A stretch of 64,000 bases of DNA from Prevotella sp. GTDB lineage: Bacteria > Bacteroidota > Bacteroidia > Bacteroidales > Bacteroidaceae. The position numbers and the translations under genes were made by a program. This document shows positions 25,999-35,704 of this stretch, piece after piece. The notes beneath the pieces were generated by a model. It was not told the DNA's origin. It saw only the letters and a list, made by a program, of their open reading frames with translations, and made no database searches. The stretch is taken from the NCBI GenBank assembly GCA_017449675.1, contig JAFTFG010000006.1, positions 248,001-312,000 of the forward strand, given 5' to 3'. Positions within the stretch are counted from its first letter, which is position 1. The number at the start of each line of letters is the position of its first letter.

Positions 25999-26010
25999 GC
26001 AAACGTTTGC
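25999..26010. promoter_or_regulatory. Second LacI operator, upstream of the GH77 gene
   Basis: GCAAACGTTTGC is a perfect 12-bp palindrome identical to the core of the operator at 23478-23499, and one side extends into CATT. Its centre lies 61.5 bases upstream of the TACTTTTG -7 box at 26066. That is nearly the same spacing as at the other two promoters. Confidence 0.8.
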
Positions 26011-26032
26011 ATTATTTAACGCATAAAACATT

Positions 26033-26065
26033 CCCCATTCGATTTTAATGAATGGGGATTTTTTG
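26033..26065 (+). terminator. Terminator after the MFS gene
   Basis: An 8-bp stem CCCCATTC/GAATGGGG with a 9-base loop is followed by ATTTTTTG. It ends the regulator-MFS transcript. It overlaps the -33 region of the GH77 promoter that follows immediately. Confidence 0.85.
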
Positions 26066-26073
26066 TACTTTTG
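26066..26073 (+). promoter_or_regulatory. -7 box of the malQ-pulA promoter
   Basis: TACTTTTG fits TAnnTTTG and lies 27 bases before the malQ ATG at 26100. No TTTG -33 element is present; that region is occupied by the terminator stem. The LacI operator is about 62 bases upstream. Confidence 0.6.
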
Positions 26074-26099
26074 AAGGCAGAAACTATAAATATGCGCTT

Positions 26100-28544
26100 A
26101 TGAAACTACTGTTTAATGTCGAATACCAGACCACATTCGGAGAATCTTTGGTATTGAATTTACTGACAGAGGATGACACCACAAAGGTGGAAAGTCATCA
26201 GATGAGTACCCTGGACGGACTACATTGGTTCTATGAGTTGACCAAAGCGGCCAAGCCCGGCACCCATATAGACTATTACTATTGTGTAAAACGAGGTGAC
26301 GAGACGGCCCGCCATGAATGGCTGATGGAGCCGCACCGTCTGGAATTCGCCGCACAGAAAGCCAACCGCTATACGGTATATGACCACTGGCTCGACATTC
26401 CGGAAGATGCCTATCTGTACTCTTCCGCCTTTACAGAGTGTATCGCTGTCCATCAGCGGGAACTGAGCACGAAGACAGAATTCTCTTCAACCATCCGCCT
26501 GAAAGTACGGGCCCCCCAGTTGCGCAACGGGGAGCGGCTCGCTGTCGTGGGTGAACCAGAATATCTGGGAGCATGGGATCCCAAACAAGCCATTCCTATG
26601 GCTGAACATGAATACCATGAGTGGGTGGTCAGCCTGGATGCCTCCCGAATACCTACGGATCGTTTTGAGTTCAAGTTTGTGATCCTCAATGACCAGAAAG
26701 AGATAGCCACCATCTGGGAGCAGGGTACCAACCGATCTATCATACCAACGACTGTGAATGCTAATGAAGTAGTGGTCTATGAACTCTCTCAGGCATTCTT
26801 CCCCATCTATCCTTGGAAGGGAGCCGGTACCGTCATTCCCATTTTCTCCCTCCGCAGCGAGGGAAGTTTTGGTGTCGGTGACTTCGGGGATCTGAGACTG
26901 ATGGTCGACTGGGCGGCCAAGACCAACCAGCGCATCCTTCAGGTTCTACCTATCAATGACACGAATATGACACGGACGTGGCAGGACAGTTATCCCTATA
27001 ACAGCATCAGTATCTATGCCCTGCATCCCCAATACACGGACTTCCGCCAATTGCCCGAACTGAAAGACAAGGACAAGAAGGAGCATTTCGAGCAGTTACG
27101 CCAAGAGTTAAATGCGTTGTCTCAGATTGACTATGAGAGAATGTTCTCCGCAAAACTGGACTATCTGCATGAGTTGTTCGAGCAGGAATGGGCGACTATC
27201 AAGCGTCGTGCCTCCTACAAAGAGTTCTTCGAGCAAAACAAGGAGTGGCTCATACCTTACGCCGCCTTCTGTTATTACCGTGACAAGTACGGTACCGCCG
27301 TCTTCTCCGAATGGCCCAAGGAGGCAACCGCTAATAGTAAAGAACTAAAGGCAAACAGCCAGGTAGAGTTCTGGTATTTCGTACAATACAACCTCGACCA
27401 ACAAATGCATGCCGCCCATGAATATGCCCGAAAACATCGTGTCATCCTGAAGGGCGATATCCCCATTGGTATCTCCCGTGATGGTGTGGAAGCATGGGTG
27501 GAGCCTAAATACTTCAACCTCAACGGACAGGCTGGTGCGCCACCCGACCCGTTCTCTGCTGATGGACAAAACTGGGGCTTCCCCACCTACAACTGGGACG
27601 AGATGCTCAAAGACGGCTGTGCCTGGTGGGTACGTCGCTTCCGTAAGATGGCACAGTATTTCGATGCCTACCGCATCGACCATGTATTAGGGTTCTTCCG
27701 CATCTGGGAGATTCCCGTCCCCGAGAAGTCGGGACTGATGGGACAGTTTGCTCCGGCCCTGGGACTCAGCAAGGAAGAGATTGAGGGGTATGGTGTCACC
27801 TTTAGCGACGGGTTATTCCTCGTCGACCATAAACGTAACGACCGCTGGCATCCCCGTATCGCCATCCAGTATAGTCAGGCCTATGAACAACTCAACGATA
27901 GTGAGAAATACAATTTCAACCGGCTATACAACGATTATTTTTATCGTCGCAATAACCAGTTCTGGTATCAGGAAGCCATGAAGAAACTGCCACGGCTGAC
28001 ACAGGCCACCCGTATGCTGGTATGCGCCGAGGACTTGGGTATGGTACCCGATTGCGTACCCTGGGTGATGAACGAGTTGCGCATCCTCTCACTGGAAATC
28101 CAGTCGATGCCCAAGGACGATAAAGTCCGTTTCGGTCATCTGTCACGCAACCCCTACCGCTCTGTCTGCACCATCTCTACCCATGACATGCCGACACTCC
28201 GGCAGTGGTGGGATGAAGACGAGGAGCGCACACAGAACTATTTCAACACCATGCTCTATCGTGGTGGAGCGGCCCCGCATCCGCTACCCGGATGGCTGGC
28301 CAAGGAGATTGTGAGCCGTCATCTGACCTCTCCCTCCATGCTCTGCCTGCTCTCCCTCCAAGACTGGTTGTCTATTGACGAGAAACTACGTCTGCCCGAC
28401 CAGAACGCAGAACGTATTAACATCCCGGCTAATCCCCGCCATTACTGGCGCTATCGTATGCACCTCAACATCGAGGAACTGCTCAAGGCTGATGACTTCA
28501 ATGAGACCATCAAGACACTCATTGTACAAAGTGGAAGGAAATAG
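26100..28544 (+). CDS. malQ: 4-alpha-glucanotransferase (amylomaltase), GH77 with N-terminal CBM20s
   Basis: Transfers alpha-1,4-glucan chains between maltodextrins, probably in the cytoplasm since no signal peptide is present. The 814 residues hold two CBM20-like starch-binding modules (about 1-110 and 125-240; second copy GEPEYLGAWDPKQAIPM) and then the GH77 catalytic domain. Catalytic residues fit YRIDHVLGFF (nucleophile D527), CAEDLG (acid/base E644) and STHDMPT (D696). The frame opens upstream at 26052, but that region holds the terminator and the -7 box, so the ATG at 26100 is the start. It forms an operon with the pullulanase gene 9 bases downstream. Confidence 0.94.
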   Translation: MKLLFNVEYQTTFGESLVLNLLTEDDTTKVESHQMSTLDGLHWFYELTKAAKPGTHIDYYYCVKRGDETARHEWLMEPHRLEFAAQKANRYTVYDHWLDIPEDAYLYSSAFTECIAVHQRELSTKTEFSSTIRLKVRAPQLRNGERLAVVGEPEYLGAWDPKQAIPMAEHEYHEWVVSLDASRIPTDRFEFKFVILNDQKEIATIWEQGTNRSIIPTTVNANEVVVYELSQAFFPIYPWKGAGTVIPIFSLRSEGSFGVGDFGDLRLMVDWAAKTNQRILQVLPINDTNMTRTWQDSYPYNSISIYALHPQYTDFRQLPELKDKDKKEHFEQLRQELNALSQIDYERMFSAKLDYLHELFEQEWATIKRRASYKEFFEQNKEWLIPYAAFCYYRDKYGTAVFSEWPKEATANSKELKANSQVEFWYFVQYNLDQQMHAAHEYARKHRVILKGDIPIGISRDGVEAWVEPKYFNLNGQAGAPPDPFSADGQNWGFPTYNWDEMLKDGCAWWVRRFRKMAQYFDAYRIDHVLGFFRIWEIPVPEKSGLMGQFAPALGLSKEEIEGYGVTFSDGLFLVDHKRNDRWHPRIAIQYSQAYEQLNDSEKYNFNRLYNDYFYRRNNQFWYQEAMKKLPRLTQATRMLVCAEDLGMVPDCVPWVMNELRILSLEIQSMPKDDKVRFGHLSRNPYRSVCTISTHDMPTLRQWWDEDEERTQNYFNTMLYRGGAAPHPLPGWLAKEIVSRHLTSPSMLCLLSLQDWLSIDEKLRLPDQNAERINIPANPRHYWRYRMHLNIEELLKADDFNETIKTLIVQSGRK

Positions 28545-28553
28545 GCGAATGAC

Positions 28554-30437
28554 ATGAAGAAGATCATTGGGATTGGAATGGCGGCACTATTGACGGCATG
28601 TGAACCGAGTCAGGAGATATTCCATTTTGACGAGGTGACCTACTCTCCAAGCGAGACGGTCTTTAGATTGTTTGCTCCCGCCGATGCGATATGCAGCGTG
28701 GTGGTTGACAAGGATACGCTGGAGATGACTCTACAGCCAGACAGTATCTGGACGGTAAGCATGAAAGGAGACCAAAAGGGAAAGACCTACCGATTTCTGG
28801 TGAATGGCCAGGCCTCACCGGGTGTCTTTGCCAAGGCCGTGACTGTGAATGGTGAGAATGGGGTGATCGTGGATCTCCATGACACCGACCCTGAAGGATG
28901 GGCAGACGACCACCATGTGTGGCGTCCTCTCCAAGACAACATCGTCTATGAGTTACACCATCGTGACTTCTCCATCGCCCGTCCGGAAGCCAAGCATCCT
29001 GGTAAGTTCCTGGCACTGACTGAGCCCTGGGCCATCCGTCACCTACAGGAATTGGGAGTGAATGCCGTTCATATCCTTCCCAGTTATGACTATGGCTCGG
29101 TGGACGAGACACGTATGGATGAGCCACAGTACAACTGGGGATATGACCCTGTCAACTATAACGTGCCGGAGGGAGGATACTCCACCGACCCCTATGACCC
29201 GCTCTGCCGCATCCGAGAATTCAAGCAGATGGTTCAGGCACTCCACCAAGCAGGCATCTCGGTGATTCTCGATGTGGTATATAACCACACCTACGATATC
29301 GAGCATTCCAATTTCCAGCGTACCTATCCCGATTATTACTATCGCAAGACAACTGACGGCTCCTATAGTAACGGTTCCGGCTGCGGCAATGAGACAGCCT
29401 CCGAGCAGCCAATGATGCGGAAGTTCATGATAGAAAGCGTGAGATACTGGATCAACGAGTATCATATTGACGGTTTCCGTTTCGATCTGATGGGAGTGCA
29501 TGACATTGAGACCATGAACGCAATCCGACAGATGGCCGATGAGATCAATCCCGATATATTAATCTATGGTGAGGGATGGAGCGCCGGGCCCTGTGGCTTA
29601 CCCAACGAGCAACTCGGTATGAAGGCCCATATTCCTCAGATGCCCCGTATCGCCGCTTTCTCCGATGAGATTCGCGATGCGTTGCGCGGTCCTTTCAGTG
29701 ATGACACCAAGGGGGGATGGCTGGCAGGTGTTCCAGACTGTGAGGAGAGTCTGAAATACGGTATTGTTGGAGCCATTGCCCACCCACAGGTCGACATGTC
29801 GAAAGTAAACTATTCGAAAGAACCCTGGGCGACAGAGCCGACACAGATGATGAGTTATGTGAGTTGTCACGATGACATGTGTCTGGTCGACCGTCTGAAA
29901 GCCAGTATTCCCAATATCAAGTCCGAGGAACTGATCCGTCTCGACCTCCTCGCACAGACTGCCGTCATGACATCCCAAGGTATTCCCTTCATGCTCAGCG
30001 GTGAAGAACTGCTGCGTGACAAGAAGGGGGTCCATAACTCCTTTGAGTCACCCGACAGTATCAACCACTTGGAGTGGTCGAATATACAACGTTATCCACA
30101 GGTGTCAGACTACTACAAACGACTGATTGCCTTACGCACCCATCATCCGGCATTCCGGCTGGGCAGTGCCGATCTGGTCCGTAAACACCTGGAATTTCTA
30201 GAAGTCCCCCGGCAAGTGGTCGCTTTCCGACTGAAAGACTTGAAGGGTATCGATCGCTGGCAAGAGATCATCGTTCTCTTGAATGCTGACAAGAAAGCAC
30301 TGCAGGTAACGATTCCGCAAGGTAAGTATACCGTTGTCTGCCAAAACGGACATATTGATGAGCAGGGATTAGGAACACTCCAAGGCCGGACAGCCACCGT
30401 TGCTCCTCAATCCGCCCTTATCCTGACTATTCAGTAA
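28554..30437 (+). CDS. pulA: GH13 type I pullulanase, lipoprotein
   Basis: Debranches alpha-1,6 linkages in pullulan and branched maltodextrin. The 627-residue product begins with a short lipoprotein signal (MAALLTAC16). A CBM48-like N-terminal domain follows (residues about 25-110), then the GH13_14 barrel. The type I pullulanase motif YNWGYDP is present. So are the GH13 regions DVVYNHT, GFRFDLMG (nucleophile D311), GEGW (acid/base E340) and SCHDD. It probably acts in the periplasm or at a membrane surface. It completes the alpha-glucan operon with malQ. Confidence 0.92.
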   Translation: MKKIIGIGMAALLTACEPSQEIFHFDEVTYSPSETVFRLFAPADAICSVVVDKDTLEMTLQPDSIWTVSMKGDQKGKTYRFLVNGQASPGVFAKAVTVNGENGVIVDLHDTDPEGWADDHHVWRPLQDNIVYELHHRDFSIARPEAKHPGKFLALTEPWAIRHLQELGVNAVHILPSYDYGSVDETRMDEPQYNWGYDPVNYNVPEGGYSTDPYDPLCRIREFKQMVQALHQAGISVILDVVYNHTYDIEHSNFQRTYPDYYYRKTTDGSYSNGSGCGNETASEQPMMRKFMIESVRYWINEYHIDGFRFDLMGVHDIETMNAIRQMADEINPDILIYGEGWSAGPCGLPNEQLGMKAHIPQMPRIAAFSDEIRDALRGPFSDDTKGGWLAGVPDCEESLKYGIVGAIAHPQVDMSKVNYSKEPWATEPTQMMSYVSCHDDMCLVDRLKASIPNIKSEELIRLDLLAQTAVMTSQGIPFMLSGEELLRDKKGVHNSFESPDSINHLEWSNIQRYPQVSDYYKRLIALRTHHPAFRLGSADLVRKHLEFLEVPRQVVAFRLKDLKGIDRWQEIIVLLNADKKALQVTIPQGKYTVVCQNGHIDEQGLGTLQGRTATVAPQSALILTIQ

Positions 30438-30468
30438 CCGACACCATCATTAGACTTACATATGTAAA

Positions 30469-30496
30469 GAGCCCGGATCTTCACAGACCCGGACTC
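30469..30496. terminator. Hairpin between convergent pulA and xyn10C
   Basis: GAGCCCGG pairs with CCGGACTC (7 of 8 positions) around a 12-base loop in the 101-base gap between two convergent genes. No U-run follows on either strand, so a bidirectional terminator role is only a guess from its place. Confidence 0.3.
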
Positions 30497-30538
30497 CGCA
30501 CAATGTAAAGTTCTAAAAATTACCCAAGGGGTAATGCC

Positions 30539-32776
30539 TTATTTACCTGCAAGGCCGTCTGCAAATCCTGCATAGGCATGCTTGCGGTTGAAATTCAAAT
30601 CCCAGAGACCAACGGGCTCACCACCACGCCAGCCGCTATTCTCCTGTGAGTCAGTGATGCACCACTGTGTGATGCCATACTGCTGATTGGCAGGAATAAT
30701 CTCAAGATACTTCTCAATGACAAACTTATAGAGTTCTGCCATCTCCTTATGCTGCTCTTGAGTCAGTTCTGTCGTCTTCAGAGATGCCCCCTCAGCATTC
30801 ACATAACCCATATCAAGTTCACTGACACGTACCAGTTTTCCTGTGGCAGCCATCAGTCTGAACATATTCTCGATAGCCTTCTTCTTGCTCTCCTGAGTAG
30901 CAGGATTTGCATAACATGAGATATGCATCTGCGTACCGATACCATCAATCTTAGTCACACCGTCAGCCTCCCAACGCTCAATCCACTTGATCAAACTCTT
31001 CAACTTACCATTCTGATCCCAGTCACTCTCGAGGTTATAGTCGTTAATAAAGAGTTGAATATCCTCAGGACCATACTCACGAGCCAGTCGCACGGCTGTA
31101 CGGACATAATCGAGGTCACCCAAGTAGTCCTGCCAGAAGAAATCTGTAGCAGCATGTTCGCCACCGTCATCACCGTGTTGCAGTGCATAGACACCCTCAC
31201 CATCAGGATTACCACCGGAGATAGCCTCATTGACAACATCCCAGCCTTTGACCTTACCGCCACAGGCTTCCATCATGCCAGCAATCCAGGTATCCATTGC
31301 ACCTGTAAGCACTTCCTTTTTCTCCTCCGGAGTCAAAGGAATAGAATTACCGGACTTCTCAATCTCAAGGACAACATTATCAATATAGTAGTTACCATCG
31401 GCAGCATTCGGAGACATATTGAAGGCGATAGACTTCATACCCTTACCATCAGGAGCCATCGAAGTATCGAGGACTACGACCTTATCGTAAGTCTGCCATG
31501 CATCGGTGAACTTAGGTGAGCCGGCACATGACCAGTGCTGATACTCACCAGGACCGAAGTGAGCCTGGGTATCCACAGATGTGCCTACACAACCGCCATC
31601 AGCTCGATAGTCAAAGGCTACGTGCACCTTATCACCTGCGTTGAGCACCTCATTAGAGACTATCCAGAACTGACTTTCCCATGCATCAGCCTGGCCACCC
31701 TTTGAGGCGATTTTAACACCACGGCCACCGTCCTTACCGACACCATCAGTAATCTCATAGACAATACTACCGCTATTCTCCTTTTTGGCGAAGTTCTTGG
31801 CATCATCACCTTCCATATCGCCATTATCAATCAGACTGACCATATAGGTGGCAGGACCTGCTCCTTCTTTTCCAACCTCAAAGGTCAGACTTCCATGCCA
31901 ACTATTCTTACGCCATCCAGATGTAGCCTCTTCATCAAAGTTCCCATTCGCAACAAGGTTTTCTTCTGAACCGTCCTCGATAAGTACGATATCATCAAAG
32001 CAAATTGTTCCGTTCAAGAAACCAATTGCCCACTGCAACTGTTCGAGATCATCAGAAGCCTGGAAATCCCATGAAAGAGTTCCCCAACTAGTAGGCACTT
32101 CTGGATCCGCAAGATATTGAGTTGCACCACCATCCTTATAAGGCCAGAAACCCATCTTGAAAACATTAGCGGATTTTACACGCATAGTCAAATGATAGGT
32201 TTTACCCTTAACCAAAGGAGTAGGAAGCACGTAATAAATCTGCCAAGCATAACTTACATCACCTGCATTTGGAACGGTAATCTTCAAGAAATTGTTGGAA
32301 GCATTAGGATCAATAGGTACAGGTTTGTCTGCCAACAGAGAGTTCAGCCATTTAGCAGGCTGTTGCGCATGCCATGCCAAGGTATGACCATAGACCGTCA
32401 TGCCATTCTCTTCCGCATTGTTGACAAAAGTCTCAACAGTACCGAAGTCCATCTCACCCTTGTCATTGACACAAGATGCCATCTTCATCTCGTTGCCTGC
32501 AACGAGTTCATCGAAGTTAGCATTAGCAAGACGAGTCCATATACCATCGGCATTATAATCACCGGCAGCCAGTGCCGCACCCAACTTGAAGTTGGGAGCG
32601 ACATTACTATTGCTGCTCTTATAGTCTTTCAATGCACCATAGTTGGCAAGGTACTCCATGCCCTCTATAGAGGACGGCTTCTCGTAGGCATACTCCAACG
32701 GATCCATGTCTGCACATGACGTGAAGACAGCCACAGCCATCAGCATTGTTCCGAAAATCTTATTTGTATGTTTCAT
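30539..32776 (-). CDS. xyn10C: GH10 endo-1,4-beta-xylanase with CBMs inserted in the catalytic domain
   Basis: Surface endo-xylanase that makes the first cuts in xylan. The 745-residue lipoprotein (VFTSC21) has the GH10 barrel split. The N-terminal part ends near HTLAWHAQQPAKWL (about residue 145). Two carbohydrate-binding jelly-roll modules follow (about 155-270 and 315-475). Then the rest of the barrel, with the acid/base in GWDVVNEAI (E517) and the nucleophile in VSELDMGY (E653). This inserted-CBM layout is the Xyn10C type known from P. bryantii and from Bacteroides xylan loci. It is the last gene of the xus operon, 30 bases after xusE. Confidence 0.92.
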   Translation of the reverse strand: MKHTNKIFGTMLMAVAVFTSCADMDPLEYAYEKPSSIEGMEYLANYGALKDYKSSNSNVAPNFKLGAALAAGDYNADGIWTRLANANFDELVAGNEMKMASCVNDKGEMDFGTVETFVNNAEENGMTVYGHTLAWHAQQPAKWLNSLLADKPVPIDPNASNNFLKITVPNAGDVSYAWQIYYVLPTPLVKGKTYHLTMRVKSANVFKMGFWPYKDGGATQYLADPEVPTSWGTLSWDFQASDDLEQLQWAIGFLNGTICFDDIVLIEDGSEENLVANGNFDEEATSGWRKNSWHGSLTFEVGKEGAGPATYMVSLIDNGDMEGDDAKNFAKKENSGSIVYEITDGVGKDGGRGVKIASKGGQADAWESQFWIVSNEVLNAGDKVHVAFDYRADGGCVGTSVDTQAHFGPGEYQHWSCAGSPKFTDAWQTYDKVVVLDTSMAPDGKGMKSIAFNMSPNAADGNYYIDNVVLEIEKSGNSIPLTPEEKKEVLTGAMDTWIAGMMEACGGKVKGWDVVNEAISGGNPDGEGVYALQHGDDGGEHAATDFFWQDYLGDLDYVRTAVRLAREYGPEDIQLFINDYNLESDWDQNGKLKSLIKWIERWEADGVTKIDGIGTQMHISCYANPATQESKKKAIENMFRLMAATGKLVRVSELDMGYVNAEGASLKTTELTQEQHKEMAELYKFVIEKYLEIIPANQQYGITQWCITDSQENSGWRGGEPVGLWDLNFNRKHAYAGFADGLAGK

Positions 32777-32806
32777 TTTGTATGTCTTTAAATCTGAAAC
32801 TGCTAA

Positions 32807-33841
32807 TTACTTTTTCTCCACCGTAAACCATTCGGCTTTCACACCACGGTCGCGGACAACCAGTGTATCCTTGGTGGCACAAGTGATACCATCATAGTTG
32901 AGGGTGTAGTCTAAATAGAGAACATCACGGTCTTTGTCACCCCAACTGTTCTTGTCGCCCTTAGAGACGAACTGTCCATTACCGGTAGCGGTGACACCTG
33001 CAGAGTTTGAGGTGACAGTGCACTTACCCTCTCCATCGAAATTCAAAGCCAGGTTGCATTCGATATTCTCCCCTGCCACATTCTTTGTAGGACGAGCCCA
33101 CTGTACAGCATTGATACCTAATGTCTTGAACTGGTTCTGAAGCACTTCGTCCTTCTCTACGTAAGCAGCGTGACGAACAGTGGTGCCAGTCTGGGCACCT
33201 GTGTAAGTATCCACACCACGACGCAAGTAGTTAGACTGATACTTACTGATGTATTTCACAGCATAAAGGGTATAGTCTTTCGGAGCGATAGACCAGTCGG
33301 TATCAAACACACGGACGGGATTCTCAACACCATCCTTAGGCTGTCCACAGAGGATACTGTCAGCACCCTCCACATGAGTCATCACTACAGGAATCACATA
33401 GTTGAGTTCGGTTGACAGGGGATCTGCGAAGAAGGCATCTGTCAACTGAACGGTCACACCGCCTAACACCTTACCATTGGAAATCACAATCTGATTACCA
33501 CTCAAAGTATAGTGGGTAGCAGGCATAGCCACGATATCACCGCCATCTTTCACTTTGATACCGTCACAGAGTGAATTGTCCAGACGGATGTCAATCACCA
33601 CATTCTGAGTGTTCTCATAGACACCGCCAATAGTTGCCATAATCTGAAACTGGTGATCGTTGTCCATAGAGGTATCGACATTCGCATCCTCACCCAACGT
33701 AATGGTACGAATCGGGCTCTGATAGGCAAAATACACTGCTGTGTGATCGTTGTCGGGGAAACTCCAGTCTCCGTTCTCACATGCTGCGAACAGCAGACCT
33801 GCCAGCAACATATTAGCGATATATAATACTTTCTTCTTCAT
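32807..33841 (-). CDS. xusE: Surface xylan-binding lipoprotein (DUF1735-type), XusE-like
   Basis: Outer-surface glycan-binding protein with no visible catalytic motif. From the ATG at 33841 it has 344 residues, with lipobox LLFAAC21. A DUF1735-type N-terminal domain follows (VYFAYQSPIRTITLGED ... VVIDIRLDNSLC). The C-terminal domain resembles DUF5627 (DWSIAPKDYTLYAVKYISKY). Its place between SusD and the GH10 gene matches xusE of P. bryantii and the glycan-binding protein genes of Bacteroides xylan loci. It lies 26 bases after xusD. Confidence 0.82.
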   Translation of the reverse strand: MKKKVLYIANMLLAGLLFAACENGDWSFPDNDHTAVYFAYQSPIRTITLGEDANVDTSMDNDHQFQIMATIGGVYENTQNVVIDIRLDNSLCDGIKVKDGGDIVAMPATHYTLSGNQIVISNGKVLGGVTVQLTDAFFADPLSTELNYVIPVVMTHVEGADSILCGQPKDGVENPVRVFDTDWSIAPKDYTLYAVKYISKYQSNYLRRGVDTYTGAQTGTTVRHAAYVEKDEVLQNQFKTLGINAVQWARPTKNVAGENIECNLALNFDGEGKCTVTSNSAGVTATGNGQFVSKGDKNSWGDKDRDVLYLDYTLNYDGITCATKDTLVVRDRGVKAEWFTVEKK

Positions 33842-33867
33842 AGTTTTTTGAATTTTACATTGTTTGA

Positions 33868-35676
33868 TTACCATCCCTTATTCTGTTTAAGTTCGGAGAA
33901 TTTCAATATCTCACTGTAGGGAACAGGTCCGTAGTACATATAATCCTGATAGTGACGTGTCTCCACATCTACCACCTCGTACTTATTATTCTCAATCTTC
34001 ATACCTTTGACAGTCTCGTTGAGTTTGCTCAAGTCAACCTTCCAACGACGGAGGTCCCAGAAACGGAAGCCTTCGAAGCAGAGTTCAAGACGACGCTCAT
34101 TACGAATGAGTTCACGCATCTTGTCCTTATCGTTCTTGATACTCTCCAAATAAGCATCACCATTATCCTTACCTACACCGGCACGTGCACGGATGGCCTT
34201 GATGACATCATAGGCGGAGAATCCGTTTGATCCGGCACCTGTAGGTCCGAAAGCCTCATTAGCAGCCTCAGCATAACTGAGGAATATCTCCGTATAGCGG
34301 ATCCAAGGCTTCACGTGAACACCATTGGTTGTACTGGTAGGATTAGCATTGACATTTTCCACCAGGAATTTCTTCAGGTAGTAACCCGTACGAGTCGACT
34401 GACCGTCGAACTTGTTCATGGCGTTATTGTCAGTACCGTCAACAGCCGTCACAATCGTACTACCCTTGAAGGTAGAGTTATTGTGGATAATATAGAGATC
34501 CAAGCGCGGGTCACGGTTTGCATAAGGATTCTGAGCATCATAACCACTGTTAGCAGCATCGGTAATAGGATAGCCGTTGGCCATGGGGAACGCATCTACC
34601 AGGTTCTGAGAGGGATTCACACGACCACTTCCAAACAACGTGGGAGGGAACTGGTCTTTCTCCATGTCAGCACTCTCGTCTTTGTTAGAACGCCACAAGA
34701 ACTCGGGACGGTTGTAACCAGCCTTCATGCTAGCCAGTCCGCTGGGATCGGTATACCACACATTACCTGTCGGGTCGATATTAGCAATAGGATTGCTTCC
34801 GAGACCATCCTTCAGCACACCAGCCATCAGGTTGGCTGCCTGCTCCCATGTCACACCAGAACCCTCACTGTAAGCAGGGCTGGCAGCCATCAGGGCAGCC
34901 TGAGCGCGTACAGCCTTAGCAACACGGGCGCTCATACGGTTCTTGGCATGGTCTCCGAATACACGGCTGTAAATCTCCGCATTAGCACCTTTGGCTACAT
35001 ATTTCGAAGGTACATCTGCCTCAGTCGTGATATCACCATAGTCTTCAGGAAGCAGGTCGACTGCCATCTGTACATCAGCATTCAACTGCTCAAGACACTC
35101 CTTGAAAGTATTACGAGGCAGGTTAAACTCAGAGTTGACCGTCTCGGACTCTTTCAGAATGGGAATACCCAGCAGTTGTCCGTCCTCTGTCCATCCTGCA
35201 TGAGCCTGCAACAGGTGATACATATAAAGCGCACGCATACCATAGGCATCACCCTGGAAGCGCATCCGATACAATTCGGAAGCAATGGGGTCGGCAGCCC
35301 ACTGTACGTTCTCTGAAACCTCAATACACTGGTTGATATACTGCCAAGAGGCACGCAGATATTGCCATCTGTCCATCGCATTATTATCAGAGCGCCATGC
35401 ACCTGTAGCCATACGCAGGTAGTTGTTGCTGACGTTATTGGTGACAGCATCGTCTGTAGCGACCTCCGACCATGTCCAACCGATGGCACTTTGTCCCAAA
35501 GGATTACTGATATAGGCATGTCCCAGAAGACCGGCTGCCCACGTAGGCATGTCTACCAACTGCTCCATATCCTTGTGATTCTCTACAGCAGGATCGAACG
35601 CATCGTCACAACTGGTCAGAGAAATCGCCATCGGTGCTATCATTGTAAGTATTGCTACTTTACTAAAATTTTTCAT
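33868..35676 (-). CDS. xusD: SusD-like xylan-binding lipoprotein, second pair
   Basis: Lid protein of the second xylan SusC/SusD pair. The ATG at 35676 gives 602 residues with lipobox ISLTSC23. The RagB/SusD C-terminal signature ERRLELCFEGFRFWDLRRWK is present, and the protein ends SELKQNKGW. The frame continues upstream through the end of xusC to 35763. The signal peptide fixes the start at 35676, leaving a 28-base gap to xusC. Confidence 0.92.
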   Translation of the reverse strand: MKNFSKVAILTMIAPMAISLTSCDDAFDPAVENHKDMEQLVDMPTWAAGLLGHAYISNPLGQSAIGWTWSEVATDDAVTNNVSNNYLRMATGAWRSDNNAMDRWQYLRASWQYINQCIEVSENVQWAADPIASELYRMRFQGDAYGMRALYMYHLLQAHAGWTEDGQLLGIPILKESETVNSEFNLPRNTFKECLEQLNADVQMAVDLLPEDYGDITTEADVPSKYVAKGANAEIYSRVFGDHAKNRMSARVAKAVRAQAALMAASPAYSEGSGVTWEQAANLMAGVLKDGLGSNPIANIDPTGNVWYTDPSGLASMKAGYNRPEFLWRSNKDESADMEKDQFPPTLFGSGRVNPSQNLVDAFPMANGYPITDAANSGYDAQNPYANRDPRLDLYIIHNNSTFKGSTIVTAVDGTDNNAMNKFDGQSTRTGYYLKKFLVENVNANPTSTTNGVHVKPWIRYTEIFLSYAEAANEAFGPTGAGSNGFSAYDVIKAIRARAGVGKDNGDAYLESIKNDKDKMRELIRNERRLELCFEGFRFWDLRRWKVDLSKLNETVKGMKIENNKYEVVDVETRHYQDYMYYGPVPYSEILKFSELKQNKGW

Positions 35677-35704
35677 ATCTTTATTCAATTTAGAATTACA
35701 TTGT

